Both the position numbers and the translations under genes were made by a program. From assembly GCA_021821605.1 (NCBI GenBank), contig JAKACG010000001.1, positions 1 through 41,915 of the forward strand: 41,915 bases of DNA. Reading direction: 5' to 3'. Position 1 is the stretch's first letter. Every line of letters begins with the position of its first letter. Of the stretch, positions 34,564 to 41,915 are shown piece after piece. This DNA is from Microcaldota archaeon. Its GTDB lineage: Archaea; Micrarchaeota; Micrarchaeia; Micrarchaeales; CABMGC01. A model generated the notes under the pieces. That model was not told the DNA's origin, ran no database searches, and saw only the letters and a list, made by a program, of their open reading frames with translations.

Positions 34564-35760
34564 ATGCCAGAACCATTTGCAGATCTGTTCAAGGAGTCGG
34601 ATATCTTTGCAAATAGAGAGGTTCTTTCACCTCATTATGTACCTAAGCATCTTCTTTTTAGAGATAGACAAATAAGTGAGATAGAAAAATCGCTCACGCC
34701 TTCGCTTAGAGGCGAGAGAGGAAGAAATGTTTTTATATATGGAAAAACAGGAACAGGGAAGACTTCGTGTATAAAGTATGTGGTTGATAAGGTAAAGGAA
34801 CTTCCAATAATAAAAGCCAAGATAACATACATAAACTGCAGAATATACAACTCAAGATACAGGGTTTTAAGTAAAATAGCCAGCGATCATATACCACAAT
34901 ATGCTAAAAGAGGATATGGAATAACAGATATTTATGAAAAGCTTATAAACTGGATAGAGGAGGATGGCAAAATTCTTGTTGTTGTGCTTGATGAACTTGA
35001 TATTGTAAGAGACCTAGATGATCTGCTCTATACGCTAACAAGATCCAATAGTGACATAAAATCAGGAGGCGTAACGCTAATAGGAGTATCTAACAAGATC
35101 TCCTTTAAGGAAGCATTAGACCCAAGAAGCCTTTCTACTCTTTATGAAAACGAGTTTGTGTTTCCTCCTTATAACTCATCAGAGCTTGCCGCAATAATAA
35201 AGGATAGGATTGATTATGGCTTTAAGCCTAATGTTGTGGATCCTGCCTGTATAAATCTTGCAGCTGCAATTGCGGCAAAGGACAGTGGAGACGCAAGACT
35301 CGCCTTAAAGATAATCTCAAAGGCTGGAGAGATAGCAGAAAATAAAGGTCAGAAAACTATAGGAGTTAACGAAATAACCGAGGCCTCTAAGTTTGCAGAA
35401 GAGGAGATTGCCTATGAGGTCATAGGTACACTTCCAGAGCATCAAAAACTCATAGTTTATGCAATAGCATTGATGTCCATAACAGGAGGCAGATATAAAA
35501 AATTGGATGAAAATAATGAGTCGTTTTTGCTAAGTGGAGAGATATATGGAAGATACAGCTCCTTAGTAGAATCATTGCATAAAGATGTTAAAACAACAAG
35601 ACTGTATAGAAGATATATAGCTGATTTGGAGATGCAAGGTATAATTGTAAGCCATGAATCAGGCAAAGGAATCAGAGGACATACTAAGTTAATAAAACTT
35701 TCTTATCAACCGGAAAAAATTAAGGATATGATAGAAAAAAGTATCTTTAAGGAGGAATAA
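34564..35760 (+). CDS. cdc6: Orc1/Cdc6 replication initiator
   Basis: AAA+ origin-binding and helicase-loading protein, 398 residues, full length. Walker A is IYGKTGTGKTS, Walker B is VVVLDELD, sensor 1 is LIGVSNKIS, and sensor 2 is in SGDARLALKIIS. A C-terminal winged-helix domain (YGRYSSLVESLHKD to KLIKLSYQP) binds DNA. A TTG three codons upstream is in frame, but the ATG at 34564 is favoured. Archaeal initiator genes often lie near an origin, but I see no clear origin-recognition boxes nearby. Confidence 0.95.
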   Translation: MPEPFADLFKESDIFANREVLSPHYVPKHLLFRDRQISEIEKSLTPSLRGERGRNVFIYGKTGTGKTSCIKYVVDKVKELPIIKAKITYINCRIYNSRYRVLSKIASDHIPQYAKRGYGITDIYEKLINWIEEDGKILVVVLDELDIVRDLDDLLYTLTRSNSDIKSGGVTLIGVSNKISFKEALDPRSLSTLYENEFVFPPYNSSELAAIIKDRIDYGFKPNVVDPACINLAAAIAAKDSGDARLALKIISKAGEIAENKGQKTIGVNEITEASKFAEEEIAYEVIGTLPEHQKLIVYAIALMSITGGRYKKLDENNESFLLSGEIYGRYSSLVESLHKDVKTTRLYRRYIADLEMQGIIVSHESGKGIRGHTKLIKLSYQPEKIKDMIEKSIFKEE

Positions 35761-35826
35761 AAATCAAATTAACCTGATATTAAAAATATTTAAAAAAACT
35801 AAATATTGTTAATTAAACTATAGACT

Positions 35827-37200
35827 TTAGTTGAATGGCTTGAACTTTCTACCGTAGCTGTTGTTTTCATCATTGCTCCTTCTTTTCCTGAAGTTTCCAT
35901 GTGATGATCTTCTCTGATCATTTCGCCCTTCTCTATTGTAGCCTTCTCTATTTGAGCCGCCTTCACGCCTAAAGCCTCCTCTTTCATGACCTCTATTTCC
36001 TCCAAATCTGCGTCCACCGCGATCGTCTCCGCCAAAATGCTCTCTGTTTGATCTTTCATCTTTCAAGAAGTTCATGACTATATCTTTGTAGGAATATGTA
36101 TCCAGATTTATAAGTTCTATGTTTATCTTTGCTACATACTTTATGTCTTCTATTATATTCTTTTCCTGCCGATTTACAATGGTAAACGCCTTTCCTTCTT
36201 TTCCCATTCTTGCAGACCTTCCTACCCTGTGGACATATACAAATGGATCATCAGGAACATCAAAGTTTATAACATCCGTTATGTCATTTACATCTATTCC
36301 TCTTGCCGCGACATTTGTAGCTATTAAAAATCTGACTCCTTTCCTAAAATTGCTTAACGACTGTTCTCTTTTTGACTGCGTTAAACCTCCATGAAGAAGC
36401 ATTGCGTCGAGATTATTTTTCCTAAGAAAATGATGGATTAGATTTGCTTCGCGTTTGGTTTTTAAAAATACTATGGCCTTCCTTGGATTATGTTCATTTA
36501 TATACGCTAGAAGAGCCTCTAGCTTTCTTGAACCATCAGCTATGAAGTAAAGATGCTTTATCTTCTTTACAGTAAGACCTTCATCCTCACCTATTTTTAA
36601 CATTATAGGCTCGTGCATATAATTATGCGAGATTTTAACTATTTTATCTGGCATTGTTGCTGAAAAAAGAAGTGCTTGCCTGTTTTTAGGAGTTTCAGAA
36701 AGTATATACTCAACATCCTCTATAAAACCCATATCAAGCATTGTGTCTGCTTCGTCTATTACAACTGTGCTTATTTCATATAGATAAAGCGCATTTCTCT
36801 TGATTAAATCTATTATTCTTCCAGGAGTGCCTATTATAAGCCTTGGATTTCTTGAAAGCGCATCTATCTGCACATTCATAGAAGCTCCACCATAAACGGT
36901 GGCTATTCCAAATCCCCTAGGCTTCAACTTCTCTGCTACAGTAGAAATCTGTAGTGCGAGCTCTCGCGTAGGAGCAAGAACCAGAGTTGTACCTTTTTGA
37001 TTAGAGTACGCCCTGCTTAATGCTGGCATTAGAAAAGCTAATGTCTTACCACTGCCTGTTTTCGACCTTACAATTACATCCTTACCTGAAAGCAAAAGTG
37101 GTACTGCTTTCTGCTGAACCTCTGTTGGAGATATTATGCCATTTCTTTTTAAAACGTCAACAAAGGTAGCATTTAAGGATAGTTCCTCAAATCCTGACAA
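35827..37200 (-). CDS. DEAD-box RNA helicase with RGG-type tail
   Basis: ATP-dependent RNA helicase, 457 residues. All motifs are present: Q motif (FVDVLKRNGIISPTEVQQKA), motif I SKTGSGKT, Ia PTRELALQ, Ib TPGR, II VIDEADTMLD, III SAT, then IV-VI including FLIATNVAARGIDV and HRVGRSARMG. The C-terminal 70 residues are Gly/Arg/Ser/Asn-rich with GGDDRGGRRFGG-type repeats, usual for nonspecific RNA binding. The start codon is TTG, preceded by GGTGTTAAT, which gives the window's usual three-base spacing. An 8-bp-arm hairpin lies just upstream. Confidence 0.94.
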   Translation of the reverse strand: MSGFEELSLNATFVDVLKRNGIISPTEVQQKAVPLLLSGKDVIVRSKTGSGKTLAFLMPALSRAYSNQKGTTLVLAPTRELALQISTVAEKLKPRGFGIATVYGGASMNVQIDALSRNPRLIIGTPGRIIDLIKRNALYLYEISTVVIDEADTMLDMGFIEDVEYILSETPKNRQALLFSATMPDKIVKISHNYMHEPIMLKIGEDEGLTVKKIKHLYFIADGSRKLEALLAYINEHNPRKAIVFLKTKREANLIHHFLRKNNLDAMLLHGGLTQSKREQSLSNFRKGVRFLIATNVAARGIDVNDITDVINFDVPDDPFVYVHRVGRSARMGKEGKAFTIVNRQEKNIIEDIKYVAKINIELINLDTYSYKDIVMNFLKDERSNREHFGGDDRGGRRFGGNRGHERGGFRREGGSNREGYNREGRNDQRRSSHGNFRKRRSNDENNSYGRKFKPFN

Positions 37201-37211
37201 ATTAACACCGA

Positions 37212-37231
37212 AACAAGAATTAGTTCTTGTT
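37212..37231 (-). promoter_or_regulatory. Inverted repeat before the DEAD-box helicase
   Basis: AACAAGAA-TTAG-TTCTTGTT gives perfect 8-bp arms with a 4-nt loop, ending 12 bp upstream of the TTG start. It could be a hairpin at the very 5' end of the mRNA or a dimeric operator. Confidence 0.55.
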
Positions 37232-37375
37232 ATACTACTTATGTATTAAATATTAAGGTATATTAATGTTGGTATTGTGCCAATAATTCTAGAGTTTATT
37301 TATTGACCTTGTAATATACATTATAAGAAAAGAAAAAATAAGAAAAATAAAAATAAAAGAAAAAATAAATCTAAG

Positions 37376-37999
37376 TTATATTGTTCCAAGACTTATTCCA
37401 AAAATCAAGAGTATTATTATGAAGAGCACTATCCAAGTAACAATTAAAACTACTAAAGACATTACCCAACTTATTTTCTGGAACCTTGCAATCCATACAA
37501 TAATACTAACCAGACCCCATATACCTGCTATCAGTCCAACTATAGCTCCAAGTATCGGTATACCAAAAAGGAAGAACAACACTACAGAGACCATGCTAGC
37601 GTATACCATTGCACTTAAGGTTACGTTATAGCCTTGCTTGAACTGTCGCAATAATTTACCAAAAATATGATAGATTATAGCATCAATAAGAAATCCTATA
37701 GGTATTATTATCCAAAATAGAATTATTACAAATATTATAGCTAGTACTGCTAATCCTGCACTTAACAAGCCAAATAACCCACTTAAGATAGCACTATGAG
37801 AAAATAATCCTACAAGCGTTACAAGTGTTCCGCCAGCCACAGTGCCCATTATAGCAGCAACTATAGCCGTAAGTATCAAAGGTATTAGTGATGCCTTATA
37901 ATAAAATACCAACGCTTCTGCTACGCCCATTGCTTTAGGATTCTTATCCTTAAGCATGATTATGTCTATTGCTTTCTTCGTTTCGTCAACGAACATCAT
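37376..37999 (-). CDS. Yip1-like polytopic membrane protein
   Basis: It has 207 residues with about five hydrophobic segments after a soluble N-terminus (MMFVDETKKAIDIIMLKDKNPKAM). Segment examples are LIPLILTAIVAAIMGTVAGG, VLAIIFVIILFWIIIPIGFL, VSVVLFFLFGIPILGAIVGL and VVLIVTWIVLFIIILLIFGI. The overall layout, with a conserved IIYHIFGKLLR-type middle, resembles archaeal Yip1-domain proteins, whose role is not well known. The start follows GTGAA plus three bases. It is divergent from the glycoside hydrolase gene. Confidence 0.7.
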   Translation of the reverse strand: MMFVDETKKAIDIIMLKDKNPKAMGVAEALVFYYKASLIPLILTAIVAAIMGTVAGGTLVTLVGLFSHSAILSGLFGLLSAGLAVLAIIFVIILFWIIIPIGFLIDAIIYHIFGKLLRQFKQGYNVTLSAMVYASMVSVVLFFLFGIPILGAIVGLIAGIWGLVSIIVWIARFQKISWVMSLVVLIVTWIVLFIIILLIFGISLGTI

Positions 38000-38124
38000 T
38001 TATTCACCAAACCTAATTGAAAAGCAAAGTATTTAAGCATATTTAATATTTCAAAATTATGAAAATGTAGTACTTTGCCTTTTTATTTTAACTTTTCTAA
38101 ACAGCATTTTTTAAACAATAAAGA

Positions 38125-38148
38125 CTTAGAATATTTCTTAGAATATTT
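38125..38148 (+). repeat. Perfect 12-bp tandem repeat upstream of the glycoside hydrolase TATA box
   Basis: CTTAGAATATTT occurs twice head to tail (38125-38136 and 38137-38148). It directly abuts the TATA-like TTTTATATATTT at about 38146-38157. Repeats at this position are typical of activator sites just upstream of the TATA box. Confidence 0.7.
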
Positions 38149-38157
38149 TATATATTT
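38146..38157 (+). promoter_or_regulatory. TATA-like box of the glycoside hydrolase gene
   Basis: TTTTATATATTT lies about 26-37 bp before the ATG at 38183. It predicts a start site almost at the ATG. Confidence 0.45.
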
Positions 38158-38182
38158 ATTTTACATTAGAGATTAGAGTATT

Positions 38183-39229
38183 ATGAAAAAAATATACACA
38201 GTAGTAGGTATAATTATCTTACTAGTGATTATTTCTTTAGCTTTTATTTTCATTAATTCAAAAGCAAAAAACATAAACACAGTAGAAAGTTCAAGTAGCA
38301 TGAATAAAAGTGCAGAGAATTTTTCTCAAAATTTTTGCGTTAATGCAAACTTAAACAAAACGGCCATGGAATATGCATTAAACTCTGATCTTAGATGTTT
38401 TAGAACCGATATCTCATTAAATAATAAAACAGAGGGATTTGTAGCAAATATAACAAAACAAGGAGGAGTATACTTAGGGATACTTGATTATCAAACTGTT
38501 GGAGCGCAGCCCTCTCCTAATGGTTGCAGTTCAGGATGTAATTGGACATTGAATACGTGGAACGCAAGTATATACAACGCTCTTAAGGCCTATCCCGAAG
38601 TTAATGAATGGGAGATATATAATGAACCTCTTGTAGGAGAGTTTATGAGTGGTTATGAGAACGGAAGTGCTCTTAATTACTTTAACATGATAAAATCAGC
38701 GTATGTAATAATTAAAAAAGAGGAGCCTAACTCAACTGTTGTGTGTTTTGGAGGAGCAGAACTTTTCCCTTTGAATGATGTACAAATAGAGTACTCATTT
38801 TATAGAAAAGTATGGAGTTATGGGGCAGAGAAGTACTGCGACGCAGTTTCAATACACGCTTACTCGTTACCATATTATAACTTATCACAGTATGCTTATC
38901 AAAACGTTACACTAAAGCAAGTACTAAACTTTACATTGATGCTTTATGAAAATCTCACTAACAAACCAATATGGATAACCGAAACTGGAATTCCTTCGAA
39001 TAACTGGATTCAAGGCCTTAACCTTTCGGAGCAAAAACAAGCTTCGTTTTTAAATCAGGAACTGTTATTTTTTTCATCTTACCCGTTTATTAAAAGAGTA
39101 TATTGGTATACATTGGCTGGAGGAACTGGAGCAGGTGCTGATTTTGGACTTTTAAATGCAAGTACATTGTTACCTAAACCAGCTTGGATTGCTTTTGAGT
39201 ATTTTTTTAAAAACAATAAAAAAAGCTGA
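38183..39229 (+). CDS. Membrane-anchored or secreted glycoside hydrolase (GH5/GH39-like clan A)
   Basis: It has 348 residues. The N-terminal hydrophobic segment (about 4-25, YTVVGIIILLVIISLAFIFI) is a signal or membrane anchor, so the enzyme is outside the cell. The rest is a beta/alpha barrel of the retaining clan A type. The acid/base is E148 in EWEIYNEPL, the nucleophile is E267 in PIWITETGI, and H225 in VSIHAYS fits the family. Several N-x-S/T sequons are present (NWT, NAS, NLS, NVT). The substrate is not readable from sequence; polysaccharide or glycan trimming is likely. The gene stands alone, convergent with the ZIP transporter. Confidence 0.82.
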   Translation: MKKIYTVVGIIILLVIISLAFIFINSKAKNINTVESSSSMNKSAENFSQNFCVNANLNKTAMEYALNSDLRCFRTDISLNNKTEGFVANITKQGGVYLGILDYQTVGAQPSPNGCSSGCNWTLNTWNASIYNALKAYPEVNEWEIYNEPLVGEFMSGYENGSALNYFNMIKSAYVIIKKEEPNSTVVCFGGAELFPLNDVQIEYSFYRKVWSYGAEKYCDAVSIHAYSLPYYNLSQYAYQNVTLKQVLNFTLMLYENLTNKPIWITETGIPSNNWIQGLNLSEQKQASFLNQELLFFSSYPFIKRVYWYTLAGGTGAGADFGLLNASTLLPKPAWIAFEYFFKNNKKS

Positions 39230-39272
39230 AGAGCCATTAAACAATTATTAATTATATGGTATTAAGTTAAAG

Positions 39273-40028
39273 TTATATTAAATTTACAAGAAAACCGATT
39301 AAAAAGCCCAGAAATATACCAACATAGACCATTCTTTGCTTAATATGATCCACATCTTTGAATTGATGTCGTATCATTGGAAGTATAACGTAAAGTATTG
39401 CGCCTATAGCAAGCCCATCGAAAAATATATTGAATGTAATAGAGCTGAAATAATAACCAAAAATTCCGCCAATTACAGTTGGAAGCCCTCCAACTAAAAG
39501 CAGAATAAAAATTTTCCATGGTTTTTTGTCTTCTTGTTTTAAAAGTGGCGCGGCTATTGGAAATCCTTCGGTTATATTTTGCAGTATAAAGCCAATTAGT
39601 ACAACAAGAGCGGCACCTGAAAATAAACCTATGTTTATCGATAAAGAACCGAAAACCAAACCTTCAGTAAGATTTTGCAAACCTATGCCTATTGCAATCA
39701 TGAGAGAGAGTTTTGTGGGAGTAATACCTCCTATACGGCTTTTTTCAAAGAAATAAAGCATAAAAAATCCAATGGTCAACGCAACTGCAAAGATAACGCT
39801 TAATGATATATTTGCTCCGTAGCCGTATAAAGAACCAGTATTGTATAAACTAGGAGCTACATCAGAAAAGATATCAGATATTAAAAATATAAGTATGCCT
39901 ATTGCTATCGCATTAAGCAACAGTAGTGTTTTTGGATTGTTTTTTTTTCTTAACAGAATAGGCATTGACAAATATATTGAAAAGCCCATTATAAATGAAA
40001 AAATTACAGTTCCTATAAAATCTGACAT
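39273..40028 (-). CDS. ZIP-family metal transporter
   Basis: Divalent-metal (Zn/Mn/Fe) uptake protein, 251 residues, about eight membrane helices. The two metal-binding helices carry GIGLQNLTEGLVFG (Q118, N119, E122) and FILQNITEGFPIAA (Q150, N151, E154). In most ZIPs the first position is His; here it is Gln in both. A short loop (KQEDKKP) separates helices 5 and 6. It lies downstream of the HTH-CBS gene on the same strand but has its own TATA-like sequence. Confidence 0.85.
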   Translation of the reverse strand: MSDFIGTVIFSFIMGFSIYLSMPILLRKKNNPKTLLLLNAIAIGILIFLISDIFSDVAPSLYNTGSLYGYGANISLSVIFAVALTIGFFMLYFFEKSRIGGITPTKLSLMIAIGIGLQNLTEGLVFGSLSINIGLFSGAALVVLIGFILQNITEGFPIAAPLLKQEDKKPWKIFILLLVGGLPTVIGGIFGYYFSSITFNIFFDGLAIGAILYVILPMIRHQFKDVDHIKQRMVYVGIFLGFLIGFLVNLI

Positions 40029-40073
40029 TAGGCATCAATTATAACTAGGTTATAATAAAATATGTTAATATAG

Positions 40074-40085
40074 TTATATAAAGCT
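40074..40085 (-). promoter_or_regulatory. TATA-like box of the ZIP transporter gene
   Basis: The minus strand reads AGCTTTATATAA about 50 bp upstream of the ATG at 40028, predicting a leader of about 25 nt. Confidence 0.4.
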
Positions 40086-40136
40086 TTTTAATTTATTATT
40101 TTTTTATTTTTTAATTATTTCTTATTTTTATTCAGG

Positions 40137-40655
40137 TTATAGTAAGTCTTCAGCAGTTGCTATACCTATTATGGAGCTATTTTGAACTATAATTATTGCA
40201 GGATACTGCTTCAACAAATTGCTTGCAATAGTTAAAGGAGTATTAGCATTCAATGTTGGAAATGGTTCTCTCATTATATCTTTTATTCTAGTATTTTTTT
40301 TAACATCGACAAGTAGATTAGTAGTTATTGCACCCACAATTTTTCCATTTTCTAATATAGGAAATTGTGATATTGAGTGTTTTTTGGCCATCTCAATTGC
40401 CTTGTCTATGCTCTCAGAACTTTTAAGAGTTATTACTTTACGACGCATTACATCTAACAATGTTTTTTCTTGTTTGTACTCTTGCTCATCTAGTATTTCA
40501 AAGATATTGCATGCGGTTTTATAATTAGGTATTACCAGACCGCGCTCTATTTTTGTTAATAAAGACTGACTTATGCCGGCCTTATCAGAAAGTTTTTTTT
40601 GTGTAAGACCTAACTTTCTTCTTCGTATAGATATTGAGGTTAATTCTGGAAACAT
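40137..40655 (-). CDS. HTH (XRE-type) plus CBS-domain transcriptional regulator
   Basis: It has 172 residues. The N-terminal helix-turn-helix covers about residues 6-55 (RRRKLGLTQKKLSDKAGISQ, then SLLTKIERGLVIPNYKTACN). Two CBS motifs follow (about 60-115 and 120-172; KVITLKSSESIDKAIEMAKK and DIMREPFPTLNANTPLTIAS). CBS pairs bind adenosyl ligands such as AMP, ATP or S-adenosylmethionine. This architecture is common in archaea as DNA-binding sensors. The gene is divergent from a Cys/Met-type PLP enzyme, with an 18-bp palindrome between. A TATA-like AAAGTTTATATTAA lies at 40681-40694. Confidence 0.9.
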   Translation of the reverse strand: MFPELTSISIRRRKLGLTQKKLSDKAGISQSLLTKIERGLVIPNYKTACNIFEILDEQEYKQEKTLLDVMRRKVITLKSSESIDKAIEMAKKHSISQFPILENGKIVGAITTNLLVDVKKNTRIKDIMREPFPTLNANTPLTIASNLLKQYPAIIIVQNSSIIGIATAEDLL

Positions 40656-40702
40656 TATATCAAAAAGATTTTGTATTATTTTAATATAAACTTTTCTATA
40701 AT

Positions 40703-40720
40703 TTATTCATATATGAATAA
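40703..40720. promoter_or_regulatory. 18-bp perfect palindrome, candidate HTH-CBS operator
   Basis: TTATTCATATATGAATAA is an exact palindrome. It lies between the TATA-like boxes of the two divergent genes (minus 40681-40694 and plus 40736-40746), so a bound dimer could control both. Confidence 0.6.
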
Positions 40721-40735
40721 TTATGACAAGGAATA

Positions 40736-40746
40736 TTAAATATAGG
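40736..40746 (+). promoter_or_regulatory. TATA-like box of the Cys/Met PLP enzyme gene
   Basis: TTAAATATAGG is centred about 40 bp before the ATG at 40781, leaving a short leader that contains GTGGT. Confidence 0.4.
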
Positions 40747-40780
40747 ATATAAGCAATAAAAATTGGTTGTTGTGGTTTAA

Positions 40781-41915
40781 ATGGGATTTAATATGAATAA
40801 AAAACTCTCACTATTAGACATAAATGTAAGGCCTTTTGAAAGCATAGGAGAGCTTAAAGAAGCAGTTAGATGTAATGATTTATCACATCCACAAAGCAAG
40901 TATCCTAGAGGAGGCACTGTAGAATTAACATTATTGGAAAGAAAAATATCAAATATATTCAATTTAAACCCCGAGGGGGTTATGGTGTTTTCTTATGGTA
41001 TGTCTGCGGTAGTTGCTGCAATAGAACATGCAAGCTTAACTAAAGGAACAACAATAATACACGGAGTTAATGAGTACTCAAATAATAAAAAATATATAGG
41101 AAAAACACTCGCAAAACGAGGAGTTTTTGCAGTTGAAGCGCAGTCCTATTCTATAGAACACTTGCAGGAATTAATAGAAAAAACCAGACCACAAGTAATC
41201 TTCTTGGAGACCATAGCAAATGGTCAGTCCATGCCTGTTTTGGACCTTGAAGGTTTTTTTAAGATACCATCATTAAAAGATATTGATCCACTTATAATAC
41301 TTGATAACACATTAGCAGCGTCCATAATTTCTCCAGAAGAAATTTTAAAAGAAGGTTTTAGAGTCATTGGAATTGAAAGCGGTCTTAAATTTTATACAAA
41401 ACATAGAGGGTCTTTTGGTTTTGCCTATACAAAAGATCTAAAAATAGCTAATGAGATTAAGGAGTATAGAAAACAAACAGGCACTGCCCCAGATCTTTAT
41501 CAAACAAAACTGGTAAGTGAGAGATTAATAGGAAAATTTGAGCTTTATCAAAGGAATGAAAGGATCTTTAGAAATGCCATGTTATTAGCAACAATATCGG
41601 CTGAAGCAGAACATGAAGGAGCTTTGTTTTCCATAACGTATCCTAATCTAAAAAGCCATCAGAATTTTGAGTTTGCTTCTAAAAAATTCCCTGGAGGAGC
41701 CGCGCCTTTATTTTTTATAAAACCTATAGGAAATAAGAATCAGTTCGATGTTGCGGAGAGTTTATTAAAAAACCCAATAATAAAAGAGGCATGTGTTATA
41801 ATTGAAAGTTTTGGATATGACTTTACTGCAATATGGCCTAATGCCGATCTTAACTTTGTAAGAATATCTGCTGGCACTGAGGAAGAAGAAAAGGTAAAAG
41901 AGCTTGGATATGCAA
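40781..41915 (+). CDS. Cys/Met metabolism PLP-dependent enzyme, divergent (truncated by the window's right edge)
   Basis: Fold-type I PLP enzyme of the cystathionine gamma-synthase/gamma-lyase group; 378 residues are visible and the frame is open at the right edge. SHPQSKYPRGGTVELTLLE matches the N-terminal family region. VMVFSYGMSAVVAAIEHA is the SGMAA-like cofactor loop, LIILDNTLAA has the PLP-binding Asp, and GIESGLKFYTKHRG places the Schiff-base Lys at the SxxK position. The usual GHSD following it is replaced by KHRG, and the substrate cannot be assigned. ATG at 40781 follows GTGGT with four bases; a second Met four codons later is possible. It is divergent from the HTH-CBS regulator. 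Confidence 0.83.
   Translation, partial: MGFNMNKKLSLLDINVRPFESIGELKEAVRCNDLSHPQSKYPRGGTVELTLLERKISNIFNLNPEGVMVFSYGMSAVVAAIEHASLTKGTTIIHGVNEYSNNKKYIGKTLAKRGVFAVEAQSYSIEHLQELIEKTRPQVIFLETIANGQSMPVLDLEGFFKIPSLKDIDPLIILDNTLAASIISPEEILKEGFRVIGIESGLKFYTKHRGSFGFAYTKDLKIANEIKEYRKQTGTAPDLYQTKLVSERLIGKFELYQRNERIFRNAMLLATISAEAEHEGALFSITYPNLKSHQNFEFASKKFPGGAAPLFFIKPIGNKNQFDVAESLLKNPIIKEACVIIESFGYDFTAIWPNADLNFVRISAGTEEEEKVKELGYA

Noticed and set aside
33558..35830. Origin-recognition boxes around orc1/cdc6
   Set aside because: Spacers are AT-rich but I found no repeated G-rich recognition sequence by eye.
35799..36059. Minus-strand 86-codon frame over the helicase tail
   Set aside because: It overlaps the Gly/Arg-rich tail of the DEAD-box helicase in another frame; its charged composition follows from that repeat sequence.

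Overview
This window is archaeal chromosomal DNA, strongly AT-rich and gene-dense. Archaeal markers include the PolD large subunit, group II chaperonin, proteasome alpha subunit, SBDS, the exosome proteins Rrp4/Rrp41/Rrp42, Rpo12, Orc1/Cdc6, a histone, ribosomal proteins eL14/eL34/eL43, AglB and a geranylgeranyl reductase-type enzyme. PolD plus histone argues against Sulfolobus-like crenarchaea. Compact spacing, overlapping convergent genes, shortened proteins and many surface proteins suggest a small-genome DPANN-type lineage (ARMAN/Parvarchaeota- or Micrarchaeota-like). That placement is an inference, not a measurement.

Layout. 1-3.5 kb: the C-terminal part of PolD DP2, convergent with a class III aminotransferase. 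3.6-7.7 kb (minus strand): eL34-cmk-eL14, adk-DUF106 and a thermosome subunit; most of this is the classic archaeal secY-adk-DUF106-rpl34e-cmk-rpl14e neighbourhood. 7.9-15.9 kb: an envelope region with a Tyr/Gly/Pro-repeat membrane protein, a GT4 glycosyltransferase, AglB with an unusual N-terminal extension, a geranylgeranyl reductase-like flavoprotein and a polytopic membrane protein. In its middle lies a single-repeat TATA-binding protein. 16.1-17.2 kb: a small GNAT protein and DAHP synthase. 17.3-24.3 kb: a 2312-residue surface protein. 24.35-26.6 kb: an intron-containing tRNA-Gly(CCC), an unknown protein, HisRS and thioredoxin. 26.7-27.8 kb: histone, a zinc protein and a PRC-barrel protein. 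27.87-32.2 kb (minus): psmA-SBDS-rrp4-rrp41-rrp42-eL43-unknown-rpo12, the archaeal exosome/proteasome superoperon with an unrecognised gene in it. 32.2-35.8 kb: a 382-bp AT-rich gap, two orphan genes, an Mrp/NBP35-type ATPase and Orc1/Cdc6. 35.8-41.9 kb: DEAD-box helicase, Yip1-like protein, secreted glycoside hydrolase, ZIP transporter, an HTH-CBS regulator and a divergent, right-truncated Cys/Met-type PLP enzyme.

Translation signals are regular. Genes inside operons are usually preceded by GTGAT or a close relative with three bases before the start codon. Many promoter-proximal genes instead have a TATA-like box about 25-36 bp upstream and little or no leader. This rule fixes several starts: GTG for eL34 and eL43, TTG for the helicase, and CTG for cmk, which restores its P-loop.

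The most unusual items are the one-repeat TBP, the cmk CTG start, the surface protein with a LamG-like domain nested in an Ig-like repeat, the AglB fusion, the 13-nt tRNA intron, and the 18-bp palindrome between the HTH-CBS gene and its PLP-enzyme neighbour. I saw no CRISPR array, insertion sequence, rRNA or prophage.
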